Positions 1 to 5,086 of a DNA stretch of 6,126 nucleotides are shown here, piece by piece (positions within the stretch are counted from its first letter, which is position 1; each line of letters opens with the position of its first letter). The translations under genes and the position numbers were made by a program. Location of the stretch: the NCBI GenBank assembly GCA_018376855.1, contig JAHAAN010000116.1, forward strand, positions 1-6,126, in the 5' to 3' direction. The notes below the pieces were generated by a model that saw only the letters and a program-made list of their open reading frames with translations, was not told the DNA's origin and made no database searches. The DNA is from Clostridiales bacterium (GTDB lineage Bacteria; Bacillota; Clostridia; Christensenellales; QALW01).

Positions 1-107
1 GGAACACGGGCGTCCAGCAGCAACAAAACGATGTCGATAATTTTCAGATTTTGCTCCAGCATATGTCTTGCGGCAGCCATGTGCCCCGGATACCAGTTGA
101 TTTTCAC
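1..107 (-). CDS. rbgA: Ribosome biogenesis GTPase RbgA/YlqF, N-terminal part (cut by window edge)
   Basis: Only the first 35 codons lie in the window. On the minus strand a GTG at 107-105 starts VKINWYPGHMAAARHM, followed by LEQNLKIIDIVLLLLDARV. The W-[FY]-P-G-H-M-A signature followed by a hydrophobic 'D-I-V-x-x-x-x-D-A-R-[VI]-P' stretch is the hallmark N-terminus of the RbgA/YlqF family, circularly permuted GTPases that drive late 50S subunit assembly (known for the family). The GTP-binding motifs lie outside the window. The GTG start is supported by a GGACGG ribosome site (115-120) about seven bases upstream; an ATG overlapping it is out of frame. In many Firmicutes rbgA follows rplS on the same strand, whereas here the two are divergent. 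Confidence 0.9.
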   Translation of the reverse strand, partial: MKINWYPGHMAAARHMLEQNLKIIDIVLLLLDARV

Positions 108-163
108 ATTTTTTCCGTCCTTTTTTATGTTTACAAAAGCCCCTACGGAGCAAATTCTTTTTT

Positions 164-192
164 ATTATACTATAAAATTCCCGCAATATCCA
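164..192 (-). promoter_or_regulatory. Candidate sigma-A promoter for rbgA
   Basis: On the minus strand a perfect -10 hexamer TATAAT (169-164) sits about 57 bases upstream of the rbgA start. At 17-bp spacing a weak -35 TGGATA (192-187) matches four of six consensus positions. The -10 is convincing and the -35 is poor. Confidence 0.5.
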
Positions 193-302
193 GTATTATT
201 TTTTAATGCAACAACAGCGATGCAAAAACCTGCTTTATATATTATTTCTTACCTTTTAAGCCCACAAAGCGCGAAAAAAACGGCAGTTTCAGAAAAAAAC
301 GC

Positions 303-332
303 TTGCGCAAACTCCCTGCAGTGTGCTATAAT
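303..332 (+). promoter_or_regulatory. Extended -10 sigma-A promoter for rplS
   Basis: The -10 is a perfect TATAAT (327-332) preceded by TGC, an extended -10. The -35 candidate is TTGCGC (303-308) at 18-bp spacing. Transcription would begin near 339, leaving a leader of about 95 bases before rplS. Confidence 0.65.
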
Positions 333-340
333 CCATTGCG

Positions 341-396
341 TTAGTACGGACGGTCCTCTGGCCTTATGTTTTTATGCGCTTTTTTAGCGGTACTGG
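341..396 (+). ncRNA. Structured 5' leader of rplS, possible L19 autoregulatory leader
   Basis: The leader can fold with an outer stem pairing TTAGTAC (341-347) with GTACTGG (390-396; five Watson-Crick pairs plus two G-U), enclosing a hairpin CGCT-TTTTT-AGCG (377-389) and a small GGA/TCC stem-loop (348-356). A ribosomal-protein leader motif upstream of rplS is known in low-GC Gram-positives (Rfam L19_leader). That this is a member is inferred from position and foldability only, not from a consensus match. Confidence 0.4.
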
Positions 397-434
397 GTGT
401 ATATGAACGTCTTTGAGGGAAAGGAGTATGAAAG

Positions 435-785
435 ATGACAATTATCGAAGCAATCGAGGCAGAACAGCTTCGTAAGGACATTCCCGATTTCAAGGTTGGC
501 GATACGGTCAAAGTATGGGTTAAGGTTATCGAAGGCAGCCGCGAGCGTTTGCAGGCTTTTGAAGGCACTGTGATCGCGCGCAGAAACGGCAGTGCACGCG
601 AAACCTTTACGGTGCGGCGTCTCTCCTACGGCGTAGGCGTAGAGCGCACATTCCCGATCCATTCGCCAAAGCTGGACCACATCGAGATCACTCGCCGTGG
701 CCGCGTACGCAGAGCAAAGCTTTATTACCTGCGCGACAGAGTCGGAAAGGCTGCGAAGGTCAAGGAATTCATTGCGGCAAAATAA
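435..785 (+). CDS. rplS: 50S ribosomal protein L19
   Basis: This is a 116-residue protein, the usual length for bacterial L19. Recognisable family segments in order are DFKVGDTVKVWVKV (about 18-31), the FEGTVIARR strand (43-51), GVGVERTFPIHSP (about 67-79) and the basic C-terminal RRGRVRRAKLYYLRDR (about 87-102). L19 sits at the 30S-50S interface and stabilises inter-subunit bridges (known for the family). The ATG at 435 has AAGGAG (421-426) eight bases upstream; another ATG at 428 is too close to that site and opens a frame of only 15 codons. The gene is monocistronic here: an extended -10 promoter and leader precede it and a strong terminator follows 15 bases after the stop. trmD, often next to rplS, is not present downstream. 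Confidence 0.98.
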   Translation: MTIIEAIEAEQLRKDIPDFKVGDTVKVWVKVIEGSRERLQAFEGTVIARRNGSARETFTVRRLSYGVGVERTFPIHSPKLDHIEITRRGRVRRAKLYYLRDRVGKAAKVKEFIAAK

Positions 786-799
786 GCTTGAATTCACAG

Positions 800-830
800 G
801 AAGTCTCCCTGAGGGGAGGCTTCTTTTTTT
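800..830 (+). terminator. Rho-independent terminator of rplS
   Basis: A ten-pair stem GAAGTCTCCC (800-809) / GGGAGGCTTC (814-823), with one G-U pair and a TGAG tetraloop, is followed directly by seven T (824-830). It separates rplS from rhaA. Confidence 0.95.
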
Positions 831-854
831 ATTCTTCAGCGGCCGCCGCGAATA

Positions 855-883
855 TTGACAGCATAAAACCGAAAGCGTATAAT
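855..883 (+). promoter_or_regulatory. Consensus sigma-A promoter of rhaA
   Basis: TTGACA (855-860) and TATAAT (878-883) are both perfect hexamers with the optimal 17-bp spacing. Transcription should start near 890, giving a leader of about 37 bases. A promoter this strong in front of a catabolic gene suggests constitutive expression or control by a repressor. Confidence 0.9.
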
Positions 884-893
884 AATTTTATAC
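877..893. promoter_or_regulatory. Palindrome overlapping the rhaA -10, candidate operator
   Basis: GTATAA (877-882) and TTATAC (888-893) are perfect inverted 6-mers separated by five bases. They cover the -10 box and the expected start site of the rhaA promoter, where a bound repressor would block transcription. No regulator is identified, and AT-rich -10 boxes give such palindromes by chance fairly often. Confidence 0.3.
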
Positions 894-926
894 TACCGCA
901 GGAATCACATTTGCAGGAGGTTTCAC

Positions 927-2189
927 ATGACACAGGAACAGATTTTAAAGGATTATGAATCGGCCAAAGCCGTCTACAGGGATTGGGGCGTGGACACCGA
1001 CAAGGCTTTGGAGGACTTTTCGCAAATTTCAATGTCTCTCCACTGCTGGCAGGGCGACGACGTGCGCGGCTTTGAGGATCTGCCCTCGGTTGAAAGCCAG
1101 AATCTTGTAACCGGCAGCTATCCCGGCGCAGCCCGAAACGGCGATGAGCTGCGCCGCGACATTGAAACTGCTTTTTCGCTCTCCCCGCTCAAGCCTAGAG
1201 TCAACCTGCACAGCATGTACGCAGAAAAACACCATCCCCGAAACGATCTGACGATCGACGATTTTTCCAACTGGGTGGCTTGGGCAAAGGAACGGGGCTA
1301 CGGCCTTGACTTCAACGCCTCCTTCTTTACACACCCGATGATGAACAAGGGCTTTTCCCTTGCGTGTTTAGACAAATCTACGCGGGATTACTGGATAGAA
1401 GCCGGCATCGACTCCCGCGAGATATCCGCGGCGATCGGAAAAGCGCTTAACGATAAATGCTACAACAACATTTGGGTTCCGGACGGCTTAAAGGATATTC
1501 CTGCAAACCGATTCCGTTACCGCGAGCTTTTAGCCGCCTCTCTTGATAAAATCTTTGCCAAAAAATATACCGCAGAGGAAGAGCTTTACGCCGCAGATGT
1601 GCTGGAGGGCAAGCTGTTTGCCATCGGCGCGGAAAGCTTTACGGTCGGTTCCCATGAATTTTACGAGGGCTACGCCGTGAAGAACGGTGTGGGCGTGTGT
1701 CTTGACACCGGGCACTTCCACCCCACCGAATCGGTTGCGGATAAGCTTTCCGCCTACACCCCCTTTGTAAAGGACGTTCTACTGCACATCAGCCGCGGTA
1801 TTCGCTGGGACAGCGATCATGCCGTGATTCAAAACGATGAAATTTACGGCATCATGCAGGAAATGCGCAGAGGCCGGCTGTACGGGCGCGTTCCGATGGG
1901 GCTGGATTATTTCGACGCCTCCATCAATCGCGTAGCCGCATGGGTGATCGGGCTGCGCGCCGCGGCAAAGGCGATCCTCTGTTCGCTGCTTGAGCCGTTC
2001 CACCTGATCGACAAAGCCGAACTGGAGGGCGATTTCACCGCAAGGCTGGCGCTGACGGACGAATGTAAGAATCTGCCCGCCAACGCGGTTTGGAATTACC
2101 TGCTGATGAGCAGGAACATCCCTATCGGCAGGGCTGCGCTTACGGCTGTGAAGGATTACGAAAAGAACGTTCTGTCCAAAAGAGTATAG
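927..2189 (+). CDS. rhaA: L-rhamnose isomerase
   Basis: This enzyme interconverts L-rhamnose and L-rhamnulose (EC 5.3.1.14), the first cytoplasmic step of the isomerase-kinase-aldolase rhamnose pathway. The 420-residue product matches the family's usual length (about 419 in E. coli) and aligns end to end from memory. Landmarks are SLHCWQGDDVRGFE (37-50), TGSYPGAARN (62-71), NLHSMYAE (93-100), GLDFNASFFTHP (126-137), IGAESFTVGSHEFYEGYA (233-250), CLDTGHFHPTE (258-268), RWDSDH (293-298) and GLDYFDASINRVAAWVIG (325-342). The metal-binding residues expected for this family, H263, D295 and D297, are present, as is E236, so it should be active. AGGAGG (915-920) lies six bases before the ATG. It is a single-gene unit with its own promoter and terminator; no rhaB, rhaD, rhaM, transporter or regulator is in the window, so the rest of the pathway must be elsewhere or the enzyme acts on another aldose. 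Confidence 0.97.
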   Translation: MTQEQILKDYESAKAVYRDWGVDTDKALEDFSQISMSLHCWQGDDVRGFEDLPSVESQNLVTGSYPGAARNGDELRRDIETAFSLSPLKPRVNLHSMYAEKHHPRNDLTIDDFSNWVAWAKERGYGLDFNASFFTHPMMNKGFSLACLDKSTRDYWIEAGIDSREISAAIGKALNDKCYNNIWVPDGLKDIPANRFRYRELLAASLDKIFAKKYTAEEELYAADVLEGKLFAIGAESFTVGSHEFYEGYAVKNGVGVCLDTGHFHPTESVADKLSAYTPFVKDVLLHISRGIRWDSDHAVIQNDEIYGIMQEMRRGRLYGRVPMGLDYFDASINRVAAWVIGLRAAAKAILCSLLEPFHLIDKAELEGDFTARLALTDECKNLPANAVWNYLLMSRNIPIGRAALTAVKDYEKNVLSKRV

Positions 2190-2231
2190 CCGTACCGACA
2201 CATTTTTGAGGTTCTATTCCCTCTTTTACCG

Positions 2232-2268
2232 CCCGCAAATGGCTCGACTGCGCCGTTTGCGGGTTTTT
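2232..2268 (+). terminator. Rho-independent terminator of rhaA
   Basis: An eight-pair perfect stem CCCGCAAA (2232-2239) / TTTGCGGG (2256-2263) continues inward through T-G, G-C, G-C and C-G to a loop of eight bases, and is followed by TTTTT (2264-2268). It starts about 42 bases after the rhaA stop. Confidence 0.95.
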
Positions 2269-2320
2269 CTTAAACCGCAAAAGCGCGTTTTCAGCCGCAA
2301 ACAATCTCCACAAAAAACTC

Positions 2321-2354
2321 TTTCTTGGCGTACCCTCCGTAAGAAAGGTACGCC
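2321..2354. repeat. Interlocked inverted repeats (pseudoknot-like)
   Basis: GGCGTACC (2327-2334) pairs perfectly with GGTACGCC (2347-2354), while the adjacent TTTCTT (2321-2326) pairs with AAGAAA (2341-2346). The arms occur in the order A-B-A'-B', so as RNA the two stems form an H-type pseudoknot or exclude one another. Confidence 0.5.
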
Positions 2355-2444
2355 GGTTATTATGAGCAAAGCGGAATAATTATATCACTGTGCCATAGGC
2401 ACAACATCACTTGTTACTATTTATACTATCTAAAGTGTGTAATC

Positions 2445-2489
2445 CACTATGACACTTTGCAAATCTAATGATTTGCAAAGATGATAGTG
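2445..2489. repeat. Long hairpin upstream of the GNAT promoter
   Basis: CTTTGCAAATC (2455-2465) and GATTTGCAAAG (2470-2480) form a perfect 11-pair stem with a TAAT loop. Beyond a small internal loop, CACTAT (2445-2450) pairs with ATAGTG (2484-2489). There is no T-run behind it. AAAGTGT (2432-2438) can pair instead with ACACTTT (2452-2458), which would break the base of the 11-pair stem. Confidence 0.7.
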
Positions 2490-2523
2490 AGTAATTTTAA
2501 TGCTTATTGCATTTATGGATTTA

Positions 2524-2552
2524 TTGAAAAACTATTTTTAGTGTGTTATAAT
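2524..2552 (+). promoter_or_regulatory. Sigma-A promoter of the GNAT gene
   Basis: TTGAAA (2524-2529) and a perfect TATAAT (2547-2552) are separated by 17 bp, with TGT directly before the -10 (extended -10). Transcription would start near 2559, about 30 bases before the coding start. Confidence 0.85.
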
Positions 2553-2588
2553 CTTATCAACAAATTTGGATTTGTGGAGGTAACATGA

Positions 2589-2993
2589 GTGGATATCAAA
2601 TATAGCGATACAAAGAAATTTGACGAAGAACAATTACAAGATTTGTTTCTGTCGGTTGAATGGTCATCAGGTCATTATCCCGATAAACTTGTTGTTGCGA
2701 TGCAAGGCTTTAAAACGGTATATTCCGCTTGGGACGATGATAAGCTCATTGGTATGCTTTGTGCAATGGATGATGGGATCATGACGGCATATGTTCATTA
2801 TTTGCTTGTAAATCCAAAGTACCATGGAATGAAAATAGGCAGAACGCTTGTGGAAATGGTAAAAAATAAGTACAAAGACTATTTACGTATCGCAGTAATA
2901 GCATATGATGACGAATTGAATTTTTATGAAAATTGCGGTTTTGAAAAATCCGATAATGCCAGCCCCATGTTCATTACATCGTTATGGACATGA
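2589..2993 (+). CDS. GNAT-family N-acetyltransferase
   Basis: The 134-residue protein has the single-domain GNAT layout. Strand b2-b3 is TVYSAWDDDKLIGMLCAM (43-60), b4 is TAYVHYLLVNPKY (66-78), motif A is YHGMKIGRTLVEMV (78-91), and the C-terminal YENCGFEK (113-120) is the usual FYxxxGF motif before the final strand. It should transfer an acetyl group from acetyl-CoA to an amine; the substrate cannot be told. Motif A normally reads Q/R-x-x-G-x-G/A; here a lysine replaces the first of those glycines (H-G-M-K-I-G), a deviation that may weaken CoA binding. The GTG at 2589 is chosen because it gives the family-like start MDIKYS and lies eight bases after GGAGG (2576-2580). An ATG at 2585 in another frame stops after six codons. 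The gene is AT-rich, stands alone and has its own promoter and terminator hairpin, which suggests acquisition. Confidence 0.9.
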   Translation: MDIKYSDTKKFDEEQLQDLFLSVEWSSGHYPDKLVVAMQGFKTVYSAWDDDKLIGMLCAMDDGIMTAYVHYLLVNPKYHGMKIGRTLVEMVKNKYKDYLRIAVIAYDDELNFYENCGFEKSDNASPMFITSLWT

Positions 2994-3006
2994 ATCGCAC
3001 AAATTG

Positions 3007-3049
3007 ATAGCAAAAGAATTAGCAGGTTACCTGTTAACTCTTTTGCTAT
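3007..3049 (+). terminator. Long near-perfect hairpin behind the GNAT gene
   Basis: ATAGCAAAAGA (3007-3017) pairs perfectly with TCTTTTGCTAT (3039-3049). Past one A/C mismatch the stem continues as TTAGCAGG (3019-3026) / CCTGTTAA (3030-3037), one G-U, closing on a TTA loop. The total is 19 pairs in 43 bases, starting 13 bases after the stop. The tail CTTCTTTATA is only moderately T-rich, so this is probably a terminator, perhaps with mRNA 3'-end protection. Confidence 0.7.
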
Positions 3050-3173
3050 GCTTCTTTATATCAGACTGCCCTTTTGCTGCTCTTTATTGCAGCGCACCGT
3101 TTTTTAAAACAGCTTCCAAACCGAAGCTCTGCCGGGCTGCCTGATCTTAAAAGCTTGTGCACTCCCCCTCAAT

Positions 3174-3196
3174 ATTAAATCAAAATTGAATTTAAT
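3174..3196. promoter_or_regulatory. Inverted repeat abutting the -35 of the GH84 remnant
   Basis: ATTAAATCAA (3174-3183) pairs with TTGAATTTAAT (3186-3196) with one bulged A and an AA spacer. It ends one base before the -35 box at 3198, a position typical of regulator-binding sites. It may also be chance in AT-rich DNA. Confidence 0.3.
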
Positions 3197-3197
3197 C

Positions 3198-3226
3198 TTG
3201 CAATATCAAAACATTTTTCATATAAT
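3198..3226 (+). promoter_or_regulatory. Sigma-A promoter of the GH84 remnant
   Basis: TTGCAA (3198-3203) and perfect TATAAT (3221-3226) at 17-bp spacing lie 36 bases upstream of the ATG at 3263. The promoter looks intact although the gene is broken. Confidence 0.8.
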
Positions 3227-3262
3227 ATATTTTAGCATTATAATAAAATCGAAGGATAGAAG

Positions 3263-3739
3263 ATGAAAAAATATTTAGCAGCGGCAACGACGGTTCTGCT
3301 CTGTTTGGCCGGATATACGCCCTCAGCCTTACCGCCGGAAACTCCCTGCGGTTCGAAAAAAAGCAAATGCTGACAGTCAATAGGGATATCCAAGCACCCA
3401 AAAATACAGCGAATCTTGCAGCCGAAAAAAGACGTATCTACGGGAAAAGACGGTTTACCGCTCAATTTGATCATTGAAAACAACGGCACGGAAAGCTACA
3501 CCATTCATTACTCCCAAGAAGCCATCACTGTTGCTGCCGGCTGCGAAGCAGCTGCATATTATGCCGCTTTAGACGTCTGCAAGGAAATTTGCTCCGTTGG
3601 CTTTGAAGGTCTTACGAAAAAAACGCACAGGAGGCTCCTACCTTTCCGTTTCGCAGAATCATAGAAGGCTATTACGGCCGCTCCCTGGACAAACGATTTT
3701 CGGCTGTCTTTAATGGAATTCATAAGCCATAAACAACAT
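3263..3739 (+). pseudogene. Remnant of a secreted GH84-type beta-N-acetylglucosaminidase (hyaluronidase/O-GlcNAcase family)
   Basis: Pieces of one protein appear in order but in alternating frames. (1) From ATG 3263, with ribosome site AAGGA (3252-3256), MKKYLAAATTVLLCLAGY reads as a signal peptide; this frame stops at TGA 3371. (2) The +2 frame from about 3316 reads NSLRFEKKQMLTVNRDIQAP then KNTANLAA. (3) The first frame again, about 3440-3600, reads GKDGLPLNLIIENNGTESY, IHYSQEAITVAAG and AAYYAALDVCKEI; (2) and (3) together resemble the GH20b-like N-terminal domain that precedes GH84 catalytic domains. (4) Frame of 3652 reads RRIIEGYYG, the start of the GH84 barrel (usually IEGFYG-x-PW). (5) Frame of 3683 reads PWTNDFRLSLMEFISHK, the expected continuation. 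Switches fall near A-tracts at 3425-3430 and 3617-3623. Everything after, including the catalytic Asp pair, is missing. Family assignment is from motif memory. Confidence 0.75.
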
Positions 3740-3748
3740 ATCAACAAT

Positions 3749-3779
3749 AAAGCGGCCATTCATAATGAATGACCGCTTT
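3749..3779. terminator. Bidirectional hairpin between the GH84 remnant and niaR
   Basis: AAAGCGG-C-CATTCAT (3749-3763) pairs with ATGAATG-A-CCGCTTT (3765-3779), fourteen pairs with one C/A mismatch. T-rich sequence follows weakly on both strands (TTTTACTTT on plus, TTTATTGTTG on minus). It lies about 50 bases beyond the niaR stop and probably ends niaR transcription. Confidence 0.75.
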
Positions 3780-3829
3780 TACTTTCCTCAAGGCAATAAT
3801 TTGACAAGCTGCAACGACCTTGCAGAGCC

Positions 3830-4354
3830 TTATTCCTTCTGTTCCTGCCGAACCAAAATGCCGGCTGCGTCCAGCTCCCGAACGATCCGCTCATACGCCT
3901 GCTTATCAGGCACACGGATCATGTGGATATGCAGCCCGCCGGTAAGATCACACAGCTGACTCGCATTGCTTTCCCTGACTTTTTTCACAAACTCCTGCGC
4001 GTCGTAGCGCGATGCAATATTCAGCTCTGCGCTCAGCTGCCCGTAAATCGGGTGCTCCACAATCACGTTGACTACCGTTCCGCCGTGATCCGTTACTGCG
4101 TAAAATTCATCCAAGACCTTTTCGGAATTATGCCTGCACAAAATCACTTCCGTCTGCTGTGCGGGTTCCTTTTCCACATAGTAACCCTGCCGCGCCGCAA
4201 TGATCTTATTGCCGTTCGCGCGCAGCAGCGCAATATCGGAAACGATAATTTGGCGCGTAACCCCAAAAAGCCCCGCCAGCTTAGCGGCGCTTATGCTCTC
4301 CTCGCTCTCCTTGAGCATACGCAGAATCTCGCTTCGTCTTTCGTTGTTATTCAT
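3830..4354 (-). CDS. niaR: NiaR-type (YrxA) niacin-responsive transcriptional repressor, 3H domain
   Basis: The 174-residue protein has two parts. An N-terminal winged helix-turn-helix of the HTH_11 type (about 5-58) carries SAAKLAGLFGVTRQIIVSDI as the DNA-binding helices. A C-terminal 3H domain (about 70-170) is named for conserved histidines. H75, E83, H142 and H144 have the spacing of the metal ligands known in the Thermotoga NiaR structure, and the motifs DHGGTVVNVIVEHPIYG (89-105) and LTGGLHIHMIRVPD (137-150) are typical. Family members bind nicotinic acid and repress NAD-precursor uptake or synthesis genes (niaP, nadABC). None of those targets is in the window, so it acts in trans. The ATG at 4354 has an AGGTGA ribosome site (4364-4359). 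It is 130 bases downstream of the XRE gene on the same strand; I see no clear promoter or terminator between them, so partial co-transcription is possible. Confidence 0.92.
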   Translation of the reverse strand: MNNNERRSEILRMLKESEESISAAKLAGLFGVTRQIIVSDIALLRANGNKIIAARQGYYVEKEPAQQTEVILCRHNSEKVLDEFYAVTDHGGTVVNVIVEHPIYGQLSAELNIASRYDAQEFVKKVRESNASQLCDLTGGLHIHMIRVPDKQAYERIVRELDAAGILVRQEQKE

Positions 4355-4484
4355 TCTCTCACCTGTTTCATTATTACGGTAACCCCTTAGCAGGCCGCTT
4401 CAACTAATGATGATTTGCAATTTCGTGCTTTTTAAAAATTCGCCGATATTTCTATTCGTTCCAATGATTTTTCCCGCATCCCGT

Positions 4485-4697
4485 TCAAGCATCCAACAAT
4501 TCCTGATAATCTACTTTCAGCACATCTGCTATCGCTTTTAACTCAATATCCGTTACGAATCTCTTCCCGCTCTCTATTCTTTGGACTGCATTCTTATCTA
4601 TGTCTAACCCGGCCATTGCAAGCATAGACGCCAGCTTCCTTTGCGATGTCTTTTCCGGCAAATTCTCCCGAAGCTCTTTTACTTTTATTGTTTCCAT
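4485..4697 (-). CDS. Small XRE-family helix-turn-helix regulator
   Basis: From the ATG at 4697 the protein is 70 residues, essentially one Cro/C1-type HTH domain: KVKELRENLPEKTSQRKLAS forms helices 1-2, then MLAMAGLDIDKNAVQRIESGKR holds the recognition helix with the characteristic IESGKR turn, then VTDIELKAIADVLKVDYQELL forms helices 4-5. It binds DNA; target and effector are unknown. An in-frame ATG at 4721 would add eight residues (MCIKTGRK) and also has a passable ribosome site (GGAAGGT). I prefer 4697 because AGGAC (4707-4703) is five bases upstream and family members usually begin within a few residues of the K-x-R-E-L-R motif. There is no sensor domain, and such one-domain XRE proteins are often left from prophages or other mobile elements. 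Confidence 0.85.
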   Translation of the reverse strand: METIKVKELRENLPEKTSQRKLASMLAMAGLDIDKNAVQRIESGKRFVTDIELKAIADVLKVDYQELLDA

Positions 4698-4745
4698 TTT
4701 TCGTCCTGTTTTTATACACATTCTACCTTCCGCTCTCTATCGTTC

Positions 4746-4799
4746 AAGACTGCATAAAGCCTTTTACCTTCTAACAGTTAAATCTCTCACTGCAGTCTT
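4746..4799. repeat. Spaced 9-bp inverted repeat in the XRE gene leader
   Basis: AAGACTGCA (4746-4754) and TGCAGTCTT (4791-4799) are exact inverted copies 36 bases apart, 49 bases upstream of the chosen XRE start. It could be paired operator half-sites or a leader hairpin. Confidence 0.5.
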
Positions 4800-4936
4800 T
4801 TAAATTTCAACATTTGTTATTTCATGATAAAATGTATAAAACATTCACAAAATGCCATAAAAATCAAAAATATGAATTGACATTCATTTTTACTTATCCA
4901 ATGATTCCTGATAAAGATGCGTCAATTCTTTTACTG

Positions 4937-4973
4937 TTACATAATATTATATATCCAATATAATATTATGTAA
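4937..4973. repeat. Perfect 16-bp AT-rich inverted repeat
   Basis: TTACATAATATTATAT (4937-4952) and ATATAATATTATGTAA (4958-4973) are exact inverted copies around the spacer ATCCA. It has no T-run and no GC clamp, so it does not look like a terminator; an operator or recombination site fits better. Confidence 0.85.
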
Positions 4974-5086
4974 ATATCATATAAATAAAATTATAAGAGT
5001 AAAACCATGAAATTTATTTTATAACAACTTTATGACGGAGAAATCCATCCAGCCGCATACTTCTTTCCTAAATCGAATGATTATTT

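Larger units (their letters stand above)
108..434. other. Divergent intergenic region between rbgA and rplS
   Basis: These 327 bases contain no supportable gene. They hold the rbgA promoter (164-192), the rplS promoter (303-332) and the rplS leader. Between about 195 and 300 the DNA is AT-rich with A and T tracts and I see no further recognisable signal. The 118-codon open frame on the plus strand here runs over the rbgA start and has no ribosome site or recognisable protein character. Confidence 0.7.
2269..2523. other. Gene-free, hairpin-rich AT-rich stretch before the GNAT gene
   Basis: No open frame with coding character or ribosome site was found on either strand. The stretch holds an interlocked pair of inverted repeats (2321-2354), a small GTGCC/GGCAC hairpin near 2391-2403, a long hairpin with an alternative pairing (2432-2489) and a short AATGC/GCATT hairpin (2499-2513). 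Base composition drops sharply in GC relative to rhaA. Confidence 0.6.
4722..5086. other. AT-rich gene-free stretch upstream of the XRE regulator
   Basis: These 365 bases hold no supportable intact gene. They contain a spaced 9-bp inverted repeat in the XRE leader (4746-4799), a perfect 16-bp inverted repeat (4937-4973) and otherwise A/T-rich DNA. I could not identify a convincing -35/-10 pair for the XRE gene. Confidence 0.6.

Noticed and set aside
31..387. 118-codon plus-strand open frame
   Set aside because: It is antisense to the rbgA start and runs over both promoters and the rplS leader; it has no ribosome site and no recognisable domain.
872..885. Catabolite-repression (cre) box near the rhaA promoter, GAAAGCG core
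   Set aside because: The right half-site fits poorly, with about four mismatches to the consensus, so it is not supportable as a CcpA site.
2585..2605. ATG four bases before the GNAT GTG start
   Set aside because: It opens only a six-codon frame (MSGYQI) and is too close to the GGAGG site; at most a chance mini-ORF.
3054..3170. Possible gene or terminators after the GNAT gene (GCTGC/GCAGC and AGCTTC/GAAGCT hairpins, T6 run near 3100)
   Set aside because: The stems are only five or six pairs and the T-run does not follow either directly; no coding frame with a ribosome site was found.
4890..4940. Minus-strand fragment VTVKELTHLYQESLDK followed by a stop
   Set aside because: It looks protein-like, but it is only 16 codons, has an in-frame stop just upstream within the inverted repeat, and cannot be tied to a family. 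It may be another element remnant.
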